From contig NZ_JBDJAW010000025.1 of the NCBI RefSeq assembly GCF_039649665.1, positions 57,435 through 121,434 on the forward strand: 64,000 nt of DNA, written 5' to 3'. The notes under the pieces were generated by a model. The model was not told where the DNA came from and did no database searches. It was given only the letters and a program-made list of their open reading frames with translations. Each line of letters opens with the position of its first letter. The stretch's first letter is position 1. Below are positions 7,301 through 15,169 of this stretch, piece after piece. Source of the stretch: Microbispora sp. ZYX-F-249. Lineage in GTDB: Bacteria; Actinomycetota; Actinomycetes; Streptosporangiales; Streptosporangiaceae. The position numbers were made by a program, and so were the translations under genes.

Positions 7301-8143
7301 TCAGTCGTCGAGCTGCTTCGCCAGCTCCCGGAAGTCCGAAGCGATCTCACTCAGCAGCGCCCGCAGGTCGTCCCCGTACACGGCCGCACCCGCGAACGCC
7401 TCGAACGCCTCTTCATGAGCGCCGATCTCGGCCGCCTCCGTCAGCGTGAGATCACCGGTCAGGCTCTCCACCACACTCACGGACCCATCGAAGACGGTGA
7501 ACCCGTGGAGTGGGAAGGCCGGAGCCTCTGTCCTCCACGGCACGACGCCGAGCCGGACATGCGGAAGTGTCGACACCTGAGCCAACCGGTCGAGCTGGGC
7601 CAGCATTAGCGAGGGCGACCCTGGCCAGGTACGCACCGCACTCTCGGTCAGCACGAAGGCGAACCGCCGGCTCTCCTCGAACAGCAAGGCTTGAGCATCC
7701 ACGCGCACCGCGGCGGCTTTGGCCGCCTCGTCCTCATCCACATCCCGGCCGATGGAGACCGCGAGCCGCGCATACTCCGCCGTCTGCAACAGAGCCGGGA
7801 TCATTGCCGAGGAGAAGACCGCCAGCCACTTGGACGACCGAACCCTCGCAGCATTCGCCGCCTCCCGGCCAGCCAACCCACTCTTCAGCTGGGACACCTC
7901 CTCACGCAGCCGTAAGAGCAGCGTGTCCAACTCCCGCCGCGCGTCCTGGCCGAGGTCGAGGGCTACAGCCACCCGCTCAACTGTCTCCGGCGTCGGCAGC
8001 AGCCGCCCCGTCTCCATCCGCGAAATCGTCGGCTGCGCCACCCCGGCCCGCTGTGCCAAGTCCTTACCAGTCAGCCCCGCATCCTTGCGCAGCCGCCGCA
8101 GCAACTCTCCTAAGGCGCGTAGCCGATCCCGACGATTATCCAC
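7301..8143 (-). CDS. XRE-family regulator with DUF5753 domain
   Basis: A 280-residue regulator. Residues about 12-70 form a Cro/C1-type HTH (LTGKDLAQRAGVAQPTISRME), followed by the large DUF5753 domain typical of actinomycete XRE regulators, including the IPALLQTAEYARL segment at its start. The start is a GTG with only a weak ribosome site. It lies upstream of the RsbW-like gene on the same strand with about 100 bases between. These proteins commonly pair with small DUF397 proteins or GHKL ATPases. It is one of two candidates in the window (with the HTH protein ending at 5523) for binding the GTCTA-N6-TAGAC sites; nothing in the sequence decides which. Confidence 0.85.
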   Translation of the reverse strand: MDNRRDRLRALGELLRRLRKDAGLTGKDLAQRAGVAQPTISRMETGRLLPTPETVERVAVALDLGQDARRELDTLLLRLREEVSQLKSGLAGREAANAARVRSSKWLAVFSSAMIPALLQTAEYARLAVSIGRDVDEDEAAKAAAVRVDAQALLFEESRRFAFVLTESAVRTWPGSPSLMLAQLDRLAQVSTLPHVRLGVVPWRTEAPAFPLHGFTVFDGSVSVVESLTGDLTLTEAAEIGAHEEAFEAFAGAAVYGDDLRALLSEIASDFRELAKQLDD

Positions 8144-8253
8144 CCGGACGTTCTATCATGACACGCTTCAGCCATATCTCACAGCCGCACTACTGGATGC
8201 TCTGACAGCGCACGCTGCGGCAATTCGGGATCACAGGCCGTAGGTAATTCCGG

Positions 8254-10266
8254 TCAGACGGGTCGTATCAGTTTAGTTCTTGGCGGCACAGAGACTAAAG
8301 AGTGGGGTAGGCCCTTCAGCATGGCGCGGAGATCAAGTTCCTCCTCGCTTGTAGCGAAAATTATCTGCGCCCCAGAGGCTCCATCGGTAGCTGCCCTATT
8401 TAGCAGTGCCGCGAAGCTCAGTCGGTTCGTCTCTTGCTGACGGGGCTCATCGAACACCAGTAGGCGCGCATGGTTGGTGTTGTACCGCATGCTAGCTTCA
8501 AGGAAAGCTAAGAGATACGCCCAGATGACCCGAATCATGTCGCTTGCGGATAAGTCGAAACCCAGGTCAAAGCCTTCATGTGTAGGACGATACGTTTCCC
8601 GGGACACCTCAATTGACTGAGGAGGTAGGGAATGGAAATGATATCTTCTTAGCTGATCCACGAGAGAGGCCTCTAGGAAGTCGACCTTCTCGGTATCCGA
8701 CGATGAGCGCGGCCTGTTGACAAGTGCTCGAAGAGATTCCCGGTTGGTCGCCCAGGCCGCCGCTCTAGATCGCAGTTCTGCTGTTGTATCGGCGATATCG
8801 TCGCGTATCTTGGTTAGAGTCTCGATACGCTCGGAAAGCCGAAGTTTCTCCGTAATGGCCGCGACGGAAGGCTGCGAATTAGCGGATGTAAGGGAATCTT
8901 TCAGGGCCCGGATACGCCTTCTGATCTCCGAACTCTGCGAGCGCAATCTGTCGAGTTTGGTCTCTTGTACGTCGATCAGTCGATACAAATCGTCCCTGAT
9001 AGCTCGAAAAGTTCGAAGTTCTTGCTCGATAAACCTTATGTTCTCCTCAGGCGACATCGGGTGATGGGTCACTTCGAAGCCGTCCGGCAAGCTCTGCTGG
9101 CACGTGGGGCAAACTGAATCTCCAGCTATCACCGCAGCGTGTCTCGATCCCAACCGCCGAAGCAGAGCGGCATCTCTATGGCGCTGAAGATCTTCCTCCA
9201 AAGAGGACACCCTGAGTTCAATACTGTCTCTTCGTCCTGTCGCGTCCCCTAATTCCTGAAGGGCGTCCGCGGTAAGTGCAGTAAGCGCAGTTAATTCTTC
9301 CTGGCTCTGAGTGAGCTGTATTTCGAGCTCAGGCGCGTCCTCTCCAACGCTAGGTACTTCATCTTCTAGGGACTCGTAGGCGGACGACAAGGAATCAATC
9401 TCCTGCTCAAGGCTCAGCCAAGCGCCGGAGTTGTGGACTACAGCTTCCGCAGCCACCTCTGAGATGTTCGCGGACGGCCTCGTAGGAAGCCCACGAATGA
9501 CTACTGAAGAAGCCTTTGCGAGAGCCGTTAAGTCGCTAACAACTTGCTTCCATTCGCTCTCCATGATGCCGGCAGCGGATTCCAATCTTTGGCGCTGCAG
9601 AACCGCTTGGTACTCCTCTAGAGCCAGGATGAACTCTGCTGCACGTCGGCTTACGTCACGAATCATAAAGTACGTTGGTATTCTCGCCTGCACACCTGAC
9701 CAACCGTGCTTCTGCTCCACGAAAAAGAATGGAAACAAACATTCTAGATAGAGCGGCACTTCGCTGCCGTCCATCCTCGCGACCTGAGGGAGATTCCAAC
9801 CGATGAACCGTGCTAATTCGTAGTGAAACCCGCTCTCCCTCTGAGCAGCGCCGGGGCGGCGAACGAAGAAGTCGCGTCCTGTAGAGGGCATGCGTTCAGT
9901 GAGTACTGGCCCGCCAAATGTTTCGATAAGAGCGGAATCTCTGTCGGCGCTTTTTACGGCGCGTCTCACCGTCATGATCTCGGCATTGGCGTTCTCAATC
10001 TCTAAAGCGACCCAAGACTCTCGTACGCGATACTCTTGCCCCTCTACCTCAATAGTGTCCGTCATTGCATGAGGCAAAGGTATGTCACGCTTTGCGCTGA
10101 GCATTCCTTCAAGCCCAAGTGCGTATATGATCGCTTGCAAGCACGTAGACTTGCCGCTTGAGTTATCTGCGCGCAGGACATTGAGGCCATCTGTGAAAGA
10201 GATTTCGGTACCGCATACGGGCCCATCGGTGAATACCTGGATCCGCAGGTGGCGGAGTCTAAGCAT
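8254..10266 (-). CDS. SMC/Rad50-like ABC ATPase of an ABC-three-component system
   Basis: A 670-residue ATPase. Walker A lies at about residues 33-41 (ADNSSGKST); the preceding FTDGLNVLRADN is characteristic of ABC-3C ATPases. Coiled-coil segments flank a zinc-hook-like CPTC at about 385-388, and the Walker B region is LLVFDEP at about 600-606. It is shorter than SbcC or Rad50. The gene starts three bases after the stop of the middle component and is the last of a leftward three-gene cassette. In the ABC-3C model the ATPase senses invader-associated DNA or protein and unleashes the effector. That model comes from comparative genomics of these cassettes; action against phage or plasmids here is inference. 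Confidence 0.8.
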   Translation of the reverse strand: MLRLRHLRIQVFTDGPVCGTEISFTDGLNVLRADNSSGKSTCLQAIIYALGLEGMLSAKRDIPLPHAMTDTIEVEGQEYRVRESWVALEIENANAEIMTVRRAVKSADRDSALIETFGGPVLTERMPSTGRDFFVRRPGAAQRESGFHYELARFIGWNLPQVARMDGSEVPLYLECLFPFFFVEQKHGWSGVQARIPTYFMIRDVSRRAAEFILALEEYQAVLQRQRLESAAGIMESEWKQVVSDLTALAKASSVVIRGLPTRPSANISEVAAEAVVHNSGAWLSLEQEIDSLSSAYESLEDEVPSVGEDAPELEIQLTQSQEELTALTALTADALQELGDATGRRDSIELRVSSLEEDLQRHRDAALLRRLGSRHAAVIAGDSVCPTCQQSLPDGFEVTHHPMSPEENIRFIEQELRTFRAIRDDLYRLIDVQETKLDRLRSQSSEIRRRIRALKDSLTSANSQPSVAAITEKLRLSERIETLTKIRDDIADTTAELRSRAAAWATNRESLRALVNRPRSSSDTEKVDFLEASLVDQLRRYHFHSLPPQSIEVSRETYRPTHEGFDLGFDLSASDMIRVIWAYLLAFLEASMRYNTNHARLLVFDEPRQQETNRLSFAALLNRAATDGASGAQIIFATSEEELDLRAMLKGLPHSLVSVPPRTKLIRPV

Positions 10267-10269
10267 ACG

Positions 10270-10752
10270 TCACCAGTCCATGATTTCGCGTATAGCCTTC
10301 TGGGATATTTTGTTGGGAAGCCTGCTTAAGAAGGCCTTTTCTTGTTGCATCACCTCGGAGTTCGCCCAGATGCTACGGGCTAAGGCCACACCGGAGTCAC
10401 TGAGCGATATTGTCTGGTTTTCATTCCGTTCGACAAGCCCGGCAGACACTGCAATCGCTATCGTGCGGGTTAGTGATGGATCATAGCGAACCGCGAAATC
10501 GTCGGGAGATTTTCGTCGCTCAAACCATCGCACAAGAATCTCCTGAGATCCTTTAGATCTTAGCGCCCAGGATAGTAAATAGATCTGTTCCATATTAGCC
10601 GTGTTTCCGCGGCATCGCGCTAGAATAAGCACCAGTGCGGACAGGCGCCATCCGTGGCGCAGGTCACCGGGGATCGGGTCAGGCCTACGCGCAAAAGCGA
10701 CTGGTGATTCTAGGCTTCCGAAAATGTCCGCGAGATCGTCCGGGCTAAGCAT
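10270..10752 (-). CDS. Small winged-helix-like middle component of the ABC-3C cassette
   Basis: About 160 residues, starting MLSPDDLADIFGSLE at the ATG at 10752 with AGAGG upstream. The frame is open further, but that part overlaps the previous gene and has no better start. The order of helices and the segment LVERNENQTISLSDSGVALA look like a winged helix in which a short hairpin precedes the last helix. In ABC-3C cassettes a small protein of this size always stands between effector and ATPase and is called the middle component; its biochemical role is not known. The spacing on both sides (10 and 3 bases) supports one operon. Confidence 0.7.
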   Translation of the reverse strand: MLSPDDLADIFGSLESPVAFARRPDPIPGDLRHGWRLSALVLILARCRGNTANMEQIYLLSWALRSKGSQEILVRWFERRKSPDDFAVRYDPSLTRTIAIAVSAGLVERNENQTISLSDSGVALARSIWANSEVMQQEKAFLSRLPNKISQKAIREIMDW

Positions 10753-10762
10753 AACTGTGCCT

Positions 10763-11671
10763 CTAGGAGGTAGGCGAAGGGAAGCTAAGTGGACACCGCA
10801 TAAGCCAGTCCGCAATGGAGGCCCAAGCAATTACAGTCCTCAATCTTCCGTCGAGCGCTGGCACATCCCTTCCCAGTTCCGCATCGATCTCTTTTGCAAT
10901 CTGGGCTAGGTTGCCGAATTCAACCGAATCGCTAGGATACTCCAATACTAGAAGCTGTTCTTTGTGGTTCCTGTAGCGACTGGTGAACTCCCAGTTCTCC
11001 GGATACTTACTACGCATGCGTTCGAGTGCGTTCTCTCCGTCAACGTACTGTCTAATCAGACTCTCAATAACTTTCAGGCGACGCGGTTCGTCAGCTACAA
11101 GGTCCCTGAGTTTGGTATCAGCGGTTGCGACCAACTGTTCGTTCGCTTCAATCCAGGCTTGGACCTGTTCTGGCGACGAGGTCTCTACATCAATAAGTGT
11201 CCTGGGTTGCTGTAAGACCTGTTCGCGAGTATCAGCATATGCATCTTCATCCAAGACGACTATGTGGAAGTCGGGATCTAAATGTGGGAGATGCTTGTCG
11301 CGATATTCCTGCGTTTTGTCTGAAGCGTGCTGAATAAGCTCATAAGAGTCAAAAAATGGTACAAAAAAGACGTAAGTCTTAATTCTTACATGACCCAAAA
11401 GGCGGAGAAACTTTTCTTGCCGATCTTCAAGCTTTGCGAGGTCACGCGTCAACTTGTCGCGCTGCTTTTCGTAGCGGTCCTTGACAGGCACGGGCTCCTG
11501 TACTGCGTAGCATTGAAAGGCGCATCCATCATAGGTGAAGGCTTCAATGCCTAGGTCACCTCTGTGTCGCGCAGGGACGACCTGAACCTGATGTGCGCCG
11601 TATCGTCGCCGAATAAGTAGAATGCACCAACTCTCCCAGTCTTCGCCGAGCCAACTTGTCGCACTCGCCAC
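10763..11671 (-). CDS. ABC-3C effector-type protein with nuclease-like N-terminus
   Basis: A 302-residue protein, first in the cassette. The N-terminal 60 residues look like a restriction-endonuclease fold: a helix (WESWCILLIRRRYG), then HRGDLGIEAFTYDG with Asp39 and Glu43, then FQCYA at about 52-56. This matches the pattern D...E-x...Q-x-Y/K seen in Mrr-like nucleases, though the canonical Lys is not obvious. A coiled coil follows (about 62-92), and the C-terminal half resembles the shared C-terminal domain of ABC-3C effectors. The start is a GTG with GGAGGAG upstream. The predicted role is DNA cleavage on activation by the ATPase; the nuclease assignment is tentative. Confidence 0.65.
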   Translation of the reverse strand: MASATSWLGEDWESWCILLIRRRYGAHQVQVVPARHRGDLGIEAFTYDGCAFQCYAVQEPVPVKDRYEKQRDKLTRDLAKLEDRQEKFLRLLGHVRIKTYVFFVPFFDSYELIQHASDKTQEYRDKHLPHLDPDFHIVVLDEDAYADTREQVLQQPRTLIDVETSSPEQVQAWIEANEQLVATADTKLRDLVADEPRRLKVIESLIRQYVDGENALERMRSKYPENWEFTSRYRNHKEQLLVLEYPSDSVEFGNLAQIAKEIDAELGRDVPALDGRLRTVIAWASIADWLMRCPLSFPSPTS

Positions 11672-11917
11672 TTCGGTTTTACTCCTCCGAAAGGTCGCTT
11701 GAATCTAACTCTTGCTTGTACTGTCCGCTATGAGATCACCATACGTGGGTAGTGTAAAATTTCAACGGTATAAGTTGCCAAACCGCCGCGTTCCGGTGCT
11801 CCACAGCGGCGACGATGAAGTCGTATGGGCATGCTGATCGACGGCCGCCTTGGCTCCTCTGCTCACAAATGAGCAGCTCAGCTGCCGAATTGTGCTTTTA
11901 AGGATCAAGGGCGGCGC

Positions 11918-12002
11918 TGCGCCGCCGCCTCGCGGCCCTGCGCCCGCTCGGCGGCCGGGCTTGCGGCCTGGGGGCCGGTCCCGGCCGCCGGCGGCTCGGG
12001 CC
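11918..12002. repeat. Interspersed repeat family B, copy 1 (GC-rich hairpin)
   Basis: An 85-bp sequence centred on a perfect inverted repeat: arm CGGCGGCCGGG at 11949-11959 pairs with CCCGGCCGCCG at 11980-11990 across a 20-base loop that contains GCGGCCTGGGGGCCGG. Copies 2 (13434-13517) and 3 (15170-15246) keep loop and flanks in the same orientation. Not a rho-independent terminator, since no T tract follows. Confidence 0.75.
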
Positions 12003-12380
12003 GACACAGGACACCTCGAGCGGTCGCGCTCTGCCGCGTGATTCCACTGCGCTAACAAGTTGGGCAATCCGGATCGCCACACGGTTCTGTACGCCCACGC
12101 GGCATCCGTACGGGTGTAGGGCTTACGAACTCGTTGCGCTTGGACTGCGCCCGAGGTTGGGTTGCTGGAGTGATGACCACTGCATCCGGGATTGCGCGTC
12201 GGGGGCGAGGCCTTGCGGTCCCTCCGCTGCTTCCTCTCGCGGCTATCTGGTCCCAGCCCTCTCCCTCGGTTGTGATGGCGAAGCGGTTCCTTGCATGCAG
12301 CTGGGCCATAGCCTGCGTCAATCCCTGCTCGAGAACTTAGCCAGACGCTGTTGTATCGCTCCAAGCAGCGAGATCGTTTC

Positions 12381-12632
12381 GCCTCCGGCGGGGGCCTCCA
12401 GCTCCGGGATGCCGCCCGAGCTGGAGAGCACGGGCCGCAATGGCTGAGGTAGGAGCCCGCGCATCCCGTCTGCCATCGACCCAGGCAGAGCCCAGCAGAC
12501 CGGCTCCTCCGGTTCAAGCCCGTCTGTGACCCTTGGCGTCCAATGGCTGCGGAACGGCGACCGGCTAAGGTACACGCAAAGACGGGCTTGCCCCTCCGTC
12601 GCCGGCCCGCTGCCGCTTCGCGGTGGGTCGAC
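12381..12632. repeat. Interspersed repeat family A, copy 1
   Basis: A 252-bp sequence that recurs at 14068-14318 with roughly 85-90 per cent identity by eye and, shortened, at 16424-16572. Three internal inverted repeats are visible: CCAGCTC/GAGCTGG near the left end, AGGAGCC/GGCTCCT in the middle, and CAAGCCCGTCT/AGACGGGCTTG in the right half. The nested pairings suggest a folded RNA or a structured DNA end rather than a gene. All copies have the same orientation. Confidence 0.7.
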
Positions 12633-12796
12633 GGCATACGGGATGCGCGGAGGGCGAGGCGTGCGCGTCCGCGCAGGTCACTAGCCCGCTCTAGTTGCAG
12701 TTTTAGTTGCAGTTCCCCTTCGTACCAAGCCGTTCCAGGAGGACCGCCGTGCGGTGTTGGTCCAGGTGGAACGGATCGGGACGGTCGAGAGCCGAG

Positions 12797-12852
12797 CTGC
12801 TAATGCGGTTTGGGTCTTAAGCCCATCCGGGGTTCAAATCCCCGAGCCTCCG
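12797..12852 (+). other. attR: 3' fragment of tRNA-Ser(GCT)
   Basis: Reads as the 3' part of a class II tRNA: anticodon loop CT-GCT-AA (anticodon 12799-12801), a variable arm GGTTTGGGTCTTAAGCCC, a T arm (12828-12844, loop TTCAAAT), the acceptor strand AGCCTCC and the Ser-type discriminator G. No matching 5' half (D arm and GGAGGCT acceptor strand) stands before it. This is what an element leaves when it integrates into a tRNA 3' end: the intact gene should lie at the other end, outside the window to the left. The chromosomal terminator follows directly. Confidence 0.75.
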
Positions 12853-12860
12853 CAGTTCAA

Positions 12861-12898
12861 AGCCCCTCTCGCCGGTCTTCGGCGAGAGGGGCTTTTTG
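12861..12898 (+). terminator. Rho-independent terminator after the tRNA-Ser fragment
   Basis: A perfect 14-bp stem (AGCCCCTCTCGCCG with CGGCGAGAGGGGCT) around the loop GTCTT, followed by TTTTT. It is presumably the original terminator of the tRNA-Ser gene and marks chromosomal or older-element DNA to its right. Confidence 0.85.
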
Positions 12899-12941
12899 AT
12901 CTCCAGGGGGTCTCTAGTTGCAGTTGCCTTCAGCCCCTTGT

Positions 12942-13421
12942 TTAGTCCTCGCCCCACAGGGCCGCCCCCATGCGCTCGCTGGCGTCCTTCACCTGGGGAC
13001 TGGCGATGTGGGTGTAACGCTCTGTCGTCGTGACGCGGGCGTGGCCGAGGATCTCCTGCACGACCCGGATGTGGACGCCCTGCTCGACGAGGAGTGTCCC
13101 GGCCGTATGCCGCGCGTCGTGGAGGCGGGCCTCCCTGACCCCGGCCTGGCGGAGGAGCGCCTTACACATCTTGTAGTCCTCGCTGCGCTCCATCGGCCGG
13201 CCCCGGCGGGTGGGGAAGAGAAGGTCGTGATCCTCCCAGAGCTCACCGGCCTCCGCCCGTTCGGCGTCCTGGCGCTTCTTGTGCTCGCGCAGGATCGGAA
13301 GCAACTCCGGCGGACACTGGAGGGTCAGCCGACTCCGGCCCTTGCGTTGCCGAAAGACGATGCCGCCGCCCGTACGCTGCGGGCAGCGGTCGGCGTGCCC
13401 GGTGCAGCCCTTCGCGCACGT
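12942..13421 (-). pseudogene. Truncated tyrosine integrase (C-terminal part only)
   Basis: The C-terminal catalytic domain of an AICE/pSAM2-type tyrosine recombinase. Recognisable parts run from CTGHADRCPQRTGGGIVF through LHDARHTAGTLL (the H-x-x-R box) and ILGHARVTTTERYTHI, which holds the second His and the catalytic Tyr. The N-terminal arm-binding and core-binding domains and the first catalytic Arg are missing. The reading frame continues upstream, but that part is repeat B copy 2 in translation, not integrase. The 3' end lies about 90 bases from the tRNA-Ser fragment, the normal place for int beside its att site, so it is the relic of a second element in the same tRNA. Confidence 0.8.
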
Positions 13422-13433
13422 CCGCGGCGCGGC

Positions 13434-13517
13434 GCGCCGCCGCACTGCGGCCCGTCGCCCGCCTGCCGGCCGGGCATGCGGCCTGGGGGCCGGTCCCGGC
13501 CGGCAGCGGCTCGGGCC
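13434..13517. repeat. Interspersed repeat family B, copy 2
   Basis: Arms CTGCCGGCCGGG (13463-13474) and CCCGGCCGGCAG (13495-13506) pair perfectly across a 20-base loop almost identical to that of copy 1. Two base pairs differ from copy 1, and in both the change is made on both arms. It abuts the break point of the integrase relic. Confidence 0.75.
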
Positions 13518-13677
13518 GTGCGCCACCCCGCAGCACACGCCGTGATCCAGCGCACCCGTCGACCACAGCGCCGCGCCGCTGCACTCCGCTCTTCGCGGCG
13601 CCTCATACTTCGCATGGTCCCCGTCATGCCTTGCCCCTGCCTGGACACGGACCTCACGTACGCAGAATGCTCAGAAC

Positions 13678-14058
13678 ATGGAGCCAATGACGTACGAGGA
13701 TGTGGTGGACCGCCTCGTGCAGGACGTTCCGGAGTTCGCTCCGGTTTGGCGGGAGCATGTAGCCGATAACGGAGAGGTCCTACCGCACGTGCTGTTTTGG
13801 CACGTCACAACGCTCGTCCTTGGCGCGCATGAGCGAGGAGACCAAAAGCTCGTCGGGCGTTGCCTCGGCTTCCTTGAGCGTGCTCTTCAGTCGACAGACG
13901 TCCGCGTGCGGGAACTGGTTGGAGCTTCCTTCGTGTACAGCGTTGGCCCGTGGGATCCGGCTGTTCGTGACTTCATCGGGACGTGGCCTCCGCTTCTGCG
14001 AGAGCAGGCAGCTCGTGATGGCTGGCAGGCAACGGAAGCGCGTAACAAATCCCGCTGA
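13678..14058 (+). CDS. Small conserved protein, DUF7674-like
   Basis: About 126 residues with no signal peptide. It begins with a helical segment, has the motif LPHVLFWHVTTLVLGAHERGD and ends in WPPLLREQAARDGWQ. The L-P-H-V-L-F-x-x-V-T pattern recalls the DUF7674 family of immunity-like or phage/ICE-associated proteins; this is from memory and not certain. The start could be the first ATG (13678) or the one three codons later (13687), which has GGAG close by. It stands alone between repeats B2 and A2, inside the remnant element, so it may be leftover cargo. Function unknown. Confidence 0.65.
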   Translation: MEPMTYEDVVDRLVQDVPEFAPVWREHVADNGEVLPHVLFWHVTTLVLGAHERGDQKLVGRCLGFLERALQSTDVRVRELVGASFVYSVGPWDPAVRDFIGTWPPLLREQAARDGWQATEARNKSR

Positions 14059-14067
14059 AGAGTGCAT

Positions 14068-14318
14068 GCCTCCGGCGGGGGACTCCGGTTCCGGGATGGC
14101 GCCGAGCTGGAGAGCACGGGCCGTAGATGGCTGAGGTAGGAGCCGCGCATCCCTCCGGCCATCGACCCAGGCGGAGCCCGGCAGACCGGCTCCTCCGGCT
14201 CAAGCCCGTCTTTGGCCCTTGGCGTCCAATGGCCGAGGAACGGCGACGGCTTCAGGTACACGCGAAGACGGGCTTGCCCCTCCGTCGCCGGCACGCTGCC
14301 GCTTCGCGGTGGGTCGAC
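14068..14318. repeat. Interspersed repeat family A, copy 2
   Basis: Co-linear with copy 1 from GCCTCCGGCGGGG to GGTGGGTCGAC. The left stem becomes CCGGTTC/GAGCTGG, where both changed positions form G-U pairs in RNA, while AGGAGCC/GGCTCCT is kept. The right end joins directly to the second att-like sequence, whereas copy 1 is followed by about 200 extra bases. Confidence 0.7.
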
Positions 14319-14411
14319 ATCCCCGAGCCCCCGCAGTTCAAAGCCCCCTCTCGCCGGTCTTCGGCGAGGGGGGCTTTTTGATCTCCACAGGGCCTCTGGT
14401 TGCAGTTGCCC
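14319..14411 (+). repeat. Second copy of the tRNA-Ser end plus terminator (att-like direct repeat)
   Basis: Repeats 12839-12930 with about 90 per cent identity: the last 14 bases of the tRNA, the same terminator hairpin (stem AGCCCCCTCTCGCCG with CGGCGAGGGGGGCT, then TTTTT), and TGGTTGCAGTTGCC at the end. With the first copy it brackets the integrase relic, repeat B2, the small gene at 13678 and repeat A2. This suggests a decayed second element integrated in tandem at the same tRNA. Confidence 0.7.
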
Positions 14412-14431
14412 CACCGCTCCGTCACCGGGGT

Positions 14432-15082
14432 CTATCCGCCGGACGCGAATGCCAGGATGTCGTCCACCGCGTCGCGCAGCCTTTTGAAGTGACGGTGCGC
14501 TCCGTCCACGGCGACAGGCGTGTTGACGTTCCACACGGTCATTGCGGCCCTCAGCCCGGCCTGTACGCCGGAAGGAGCGTCCTCGACGACAAGGCAGTGC
14601 TCCGGCGGGACACCGAATCGCCGGGCGGCCAGCAGGTAGGGGTCGGGTGATGGTTTGCCCCGCTCGACCGCGGCCGCGTCCACGATCACCTCCGGTATGG
14701 GTAGCCGGGTGCGGAGGAAACGCCCGCGGACCCTATGGGCGTAGTTCGAGGTGACCAGTGCCCATGCTCCGGTGGGAAGTCCGTGCAGAAGCCTGGACGC
14801 CCCGTCGAAGGCCGTGTAGGCGCCGGAACGCACGTCCTCGTCCTCCAACGCGTGCAGTGCCATCAGGCAGGTGTGGGGATCCAGGTCTGGTGCGACAGCG
14901 GCGAAGGTCTCCACCGGCCGGGTCCGCAGCGCCACGCGGTAGACCTCCTCGGGGTCCAGCGCATGTTGCACCGCCCACGTTGCCCAGACGCGACGCTGGT
15001 TGTCCAACGCATCGATCAGCGTGCCGTCGACGTCGAAGAAGACGCATCTCGCGGGTCGCGGAGGCCGGGAGGCAGCGGACAC
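14432..15082 (-). CDS. HAD-family hydrolase (subfamily IA phosphatase)
   Basis: A 216-residue cytoplasmic hydrolase. Motif I is FFDVDGTLID near the N-terminus (nucleophile Asp in D-x-D-G-T), motif II is LVTSNYAHR, and motif III is the Lys in ERGKPSPDPYLLAARRFGV with VVEDAPSG as motif IV. The cap is the helical C1 type between motifs I and II. The length fits phosphoglycolate-phosphatase-like or sugar-phosphatase enzymes; the substrate cannot be told. It begins MSAASRPPRP with no strong ribosome site. It lies just right of the second att-like sequence and is probably the first gene of the original chromosomal flank. Confidence 0.85.
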   Translation of the reverse strand: MSAASRPPRPARCVFFDVDGTLIDALDNQRRVWATWAVQHALDPEEVYRVALRTRPVETFAAVAPDLDPHTCLMALHALEDEDVRSGAYTAFDGASRLLHGLPTGAWALVTSNYAHRVRGRFLRTRLPIPEVIVDAAAVERGKPSPDPYLLAARRFGVPPEHCLVVEDAPSGVQAGLRAAMTVWNVNTPVAVDGAHRHFKRLRDAVDDILAFASGG

Positions 15083-15169
15083 ATCCTGATCATCCCAGTC
15101 GCTCCGTGACTCGCGTGATGAGCCGACCTCCGAATATCAGCGACGACGCGGCAACCGGCTCCGATGTGC

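Larger units (their letters stand above)
11672..12941. other. Gene-free right end of the AICE
   Basis: No convincing gene lies in this 1.27 kb. In order it holds an A/T-rich stretch just upstream of the ABC-3C operon (probably its promoter, roughly 11680-11780), a GC-rich hairpin repeat (B1), a 250-bp structured repeat (A1), two TAGTTGCAGT motifs at 12692-12701 and 12704-12713 that look like integrase arm sites, a tRNA-Ser 3' fragment, and a strong terminator. A third TAGTTGCAGT lies at 12915-12924 after the terminator. Confidence 0.6.

Noticed and set aside
11949..11990. Family B hairpin as a transcription terminator
   Set aside because: No run of T follows in either direction, and the loop is 20 bases.
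12052..12321. 89-residue minus-strand frame ending CGDPDCPTC
   Set aside because: The Cys-rich end looks like a small element protein, but there is no ribosome site and most of the frame has no pattern. Left out for lack of support.
11762..12637. Long open frame on the minus strand across repeats B1 and A1
   Set aside because: Arg/Gly/Pro-rich translation without any family pattern, and it crosses two repeats that are non-coding in the other copies.
12797..12852. A complete tRNA-Ser gene
   Set aside because: The 3' half is good, but no 5' acceptor strand or D arm precedes it, and the anticodon stem is only partly paired. It is an att-type fragment.
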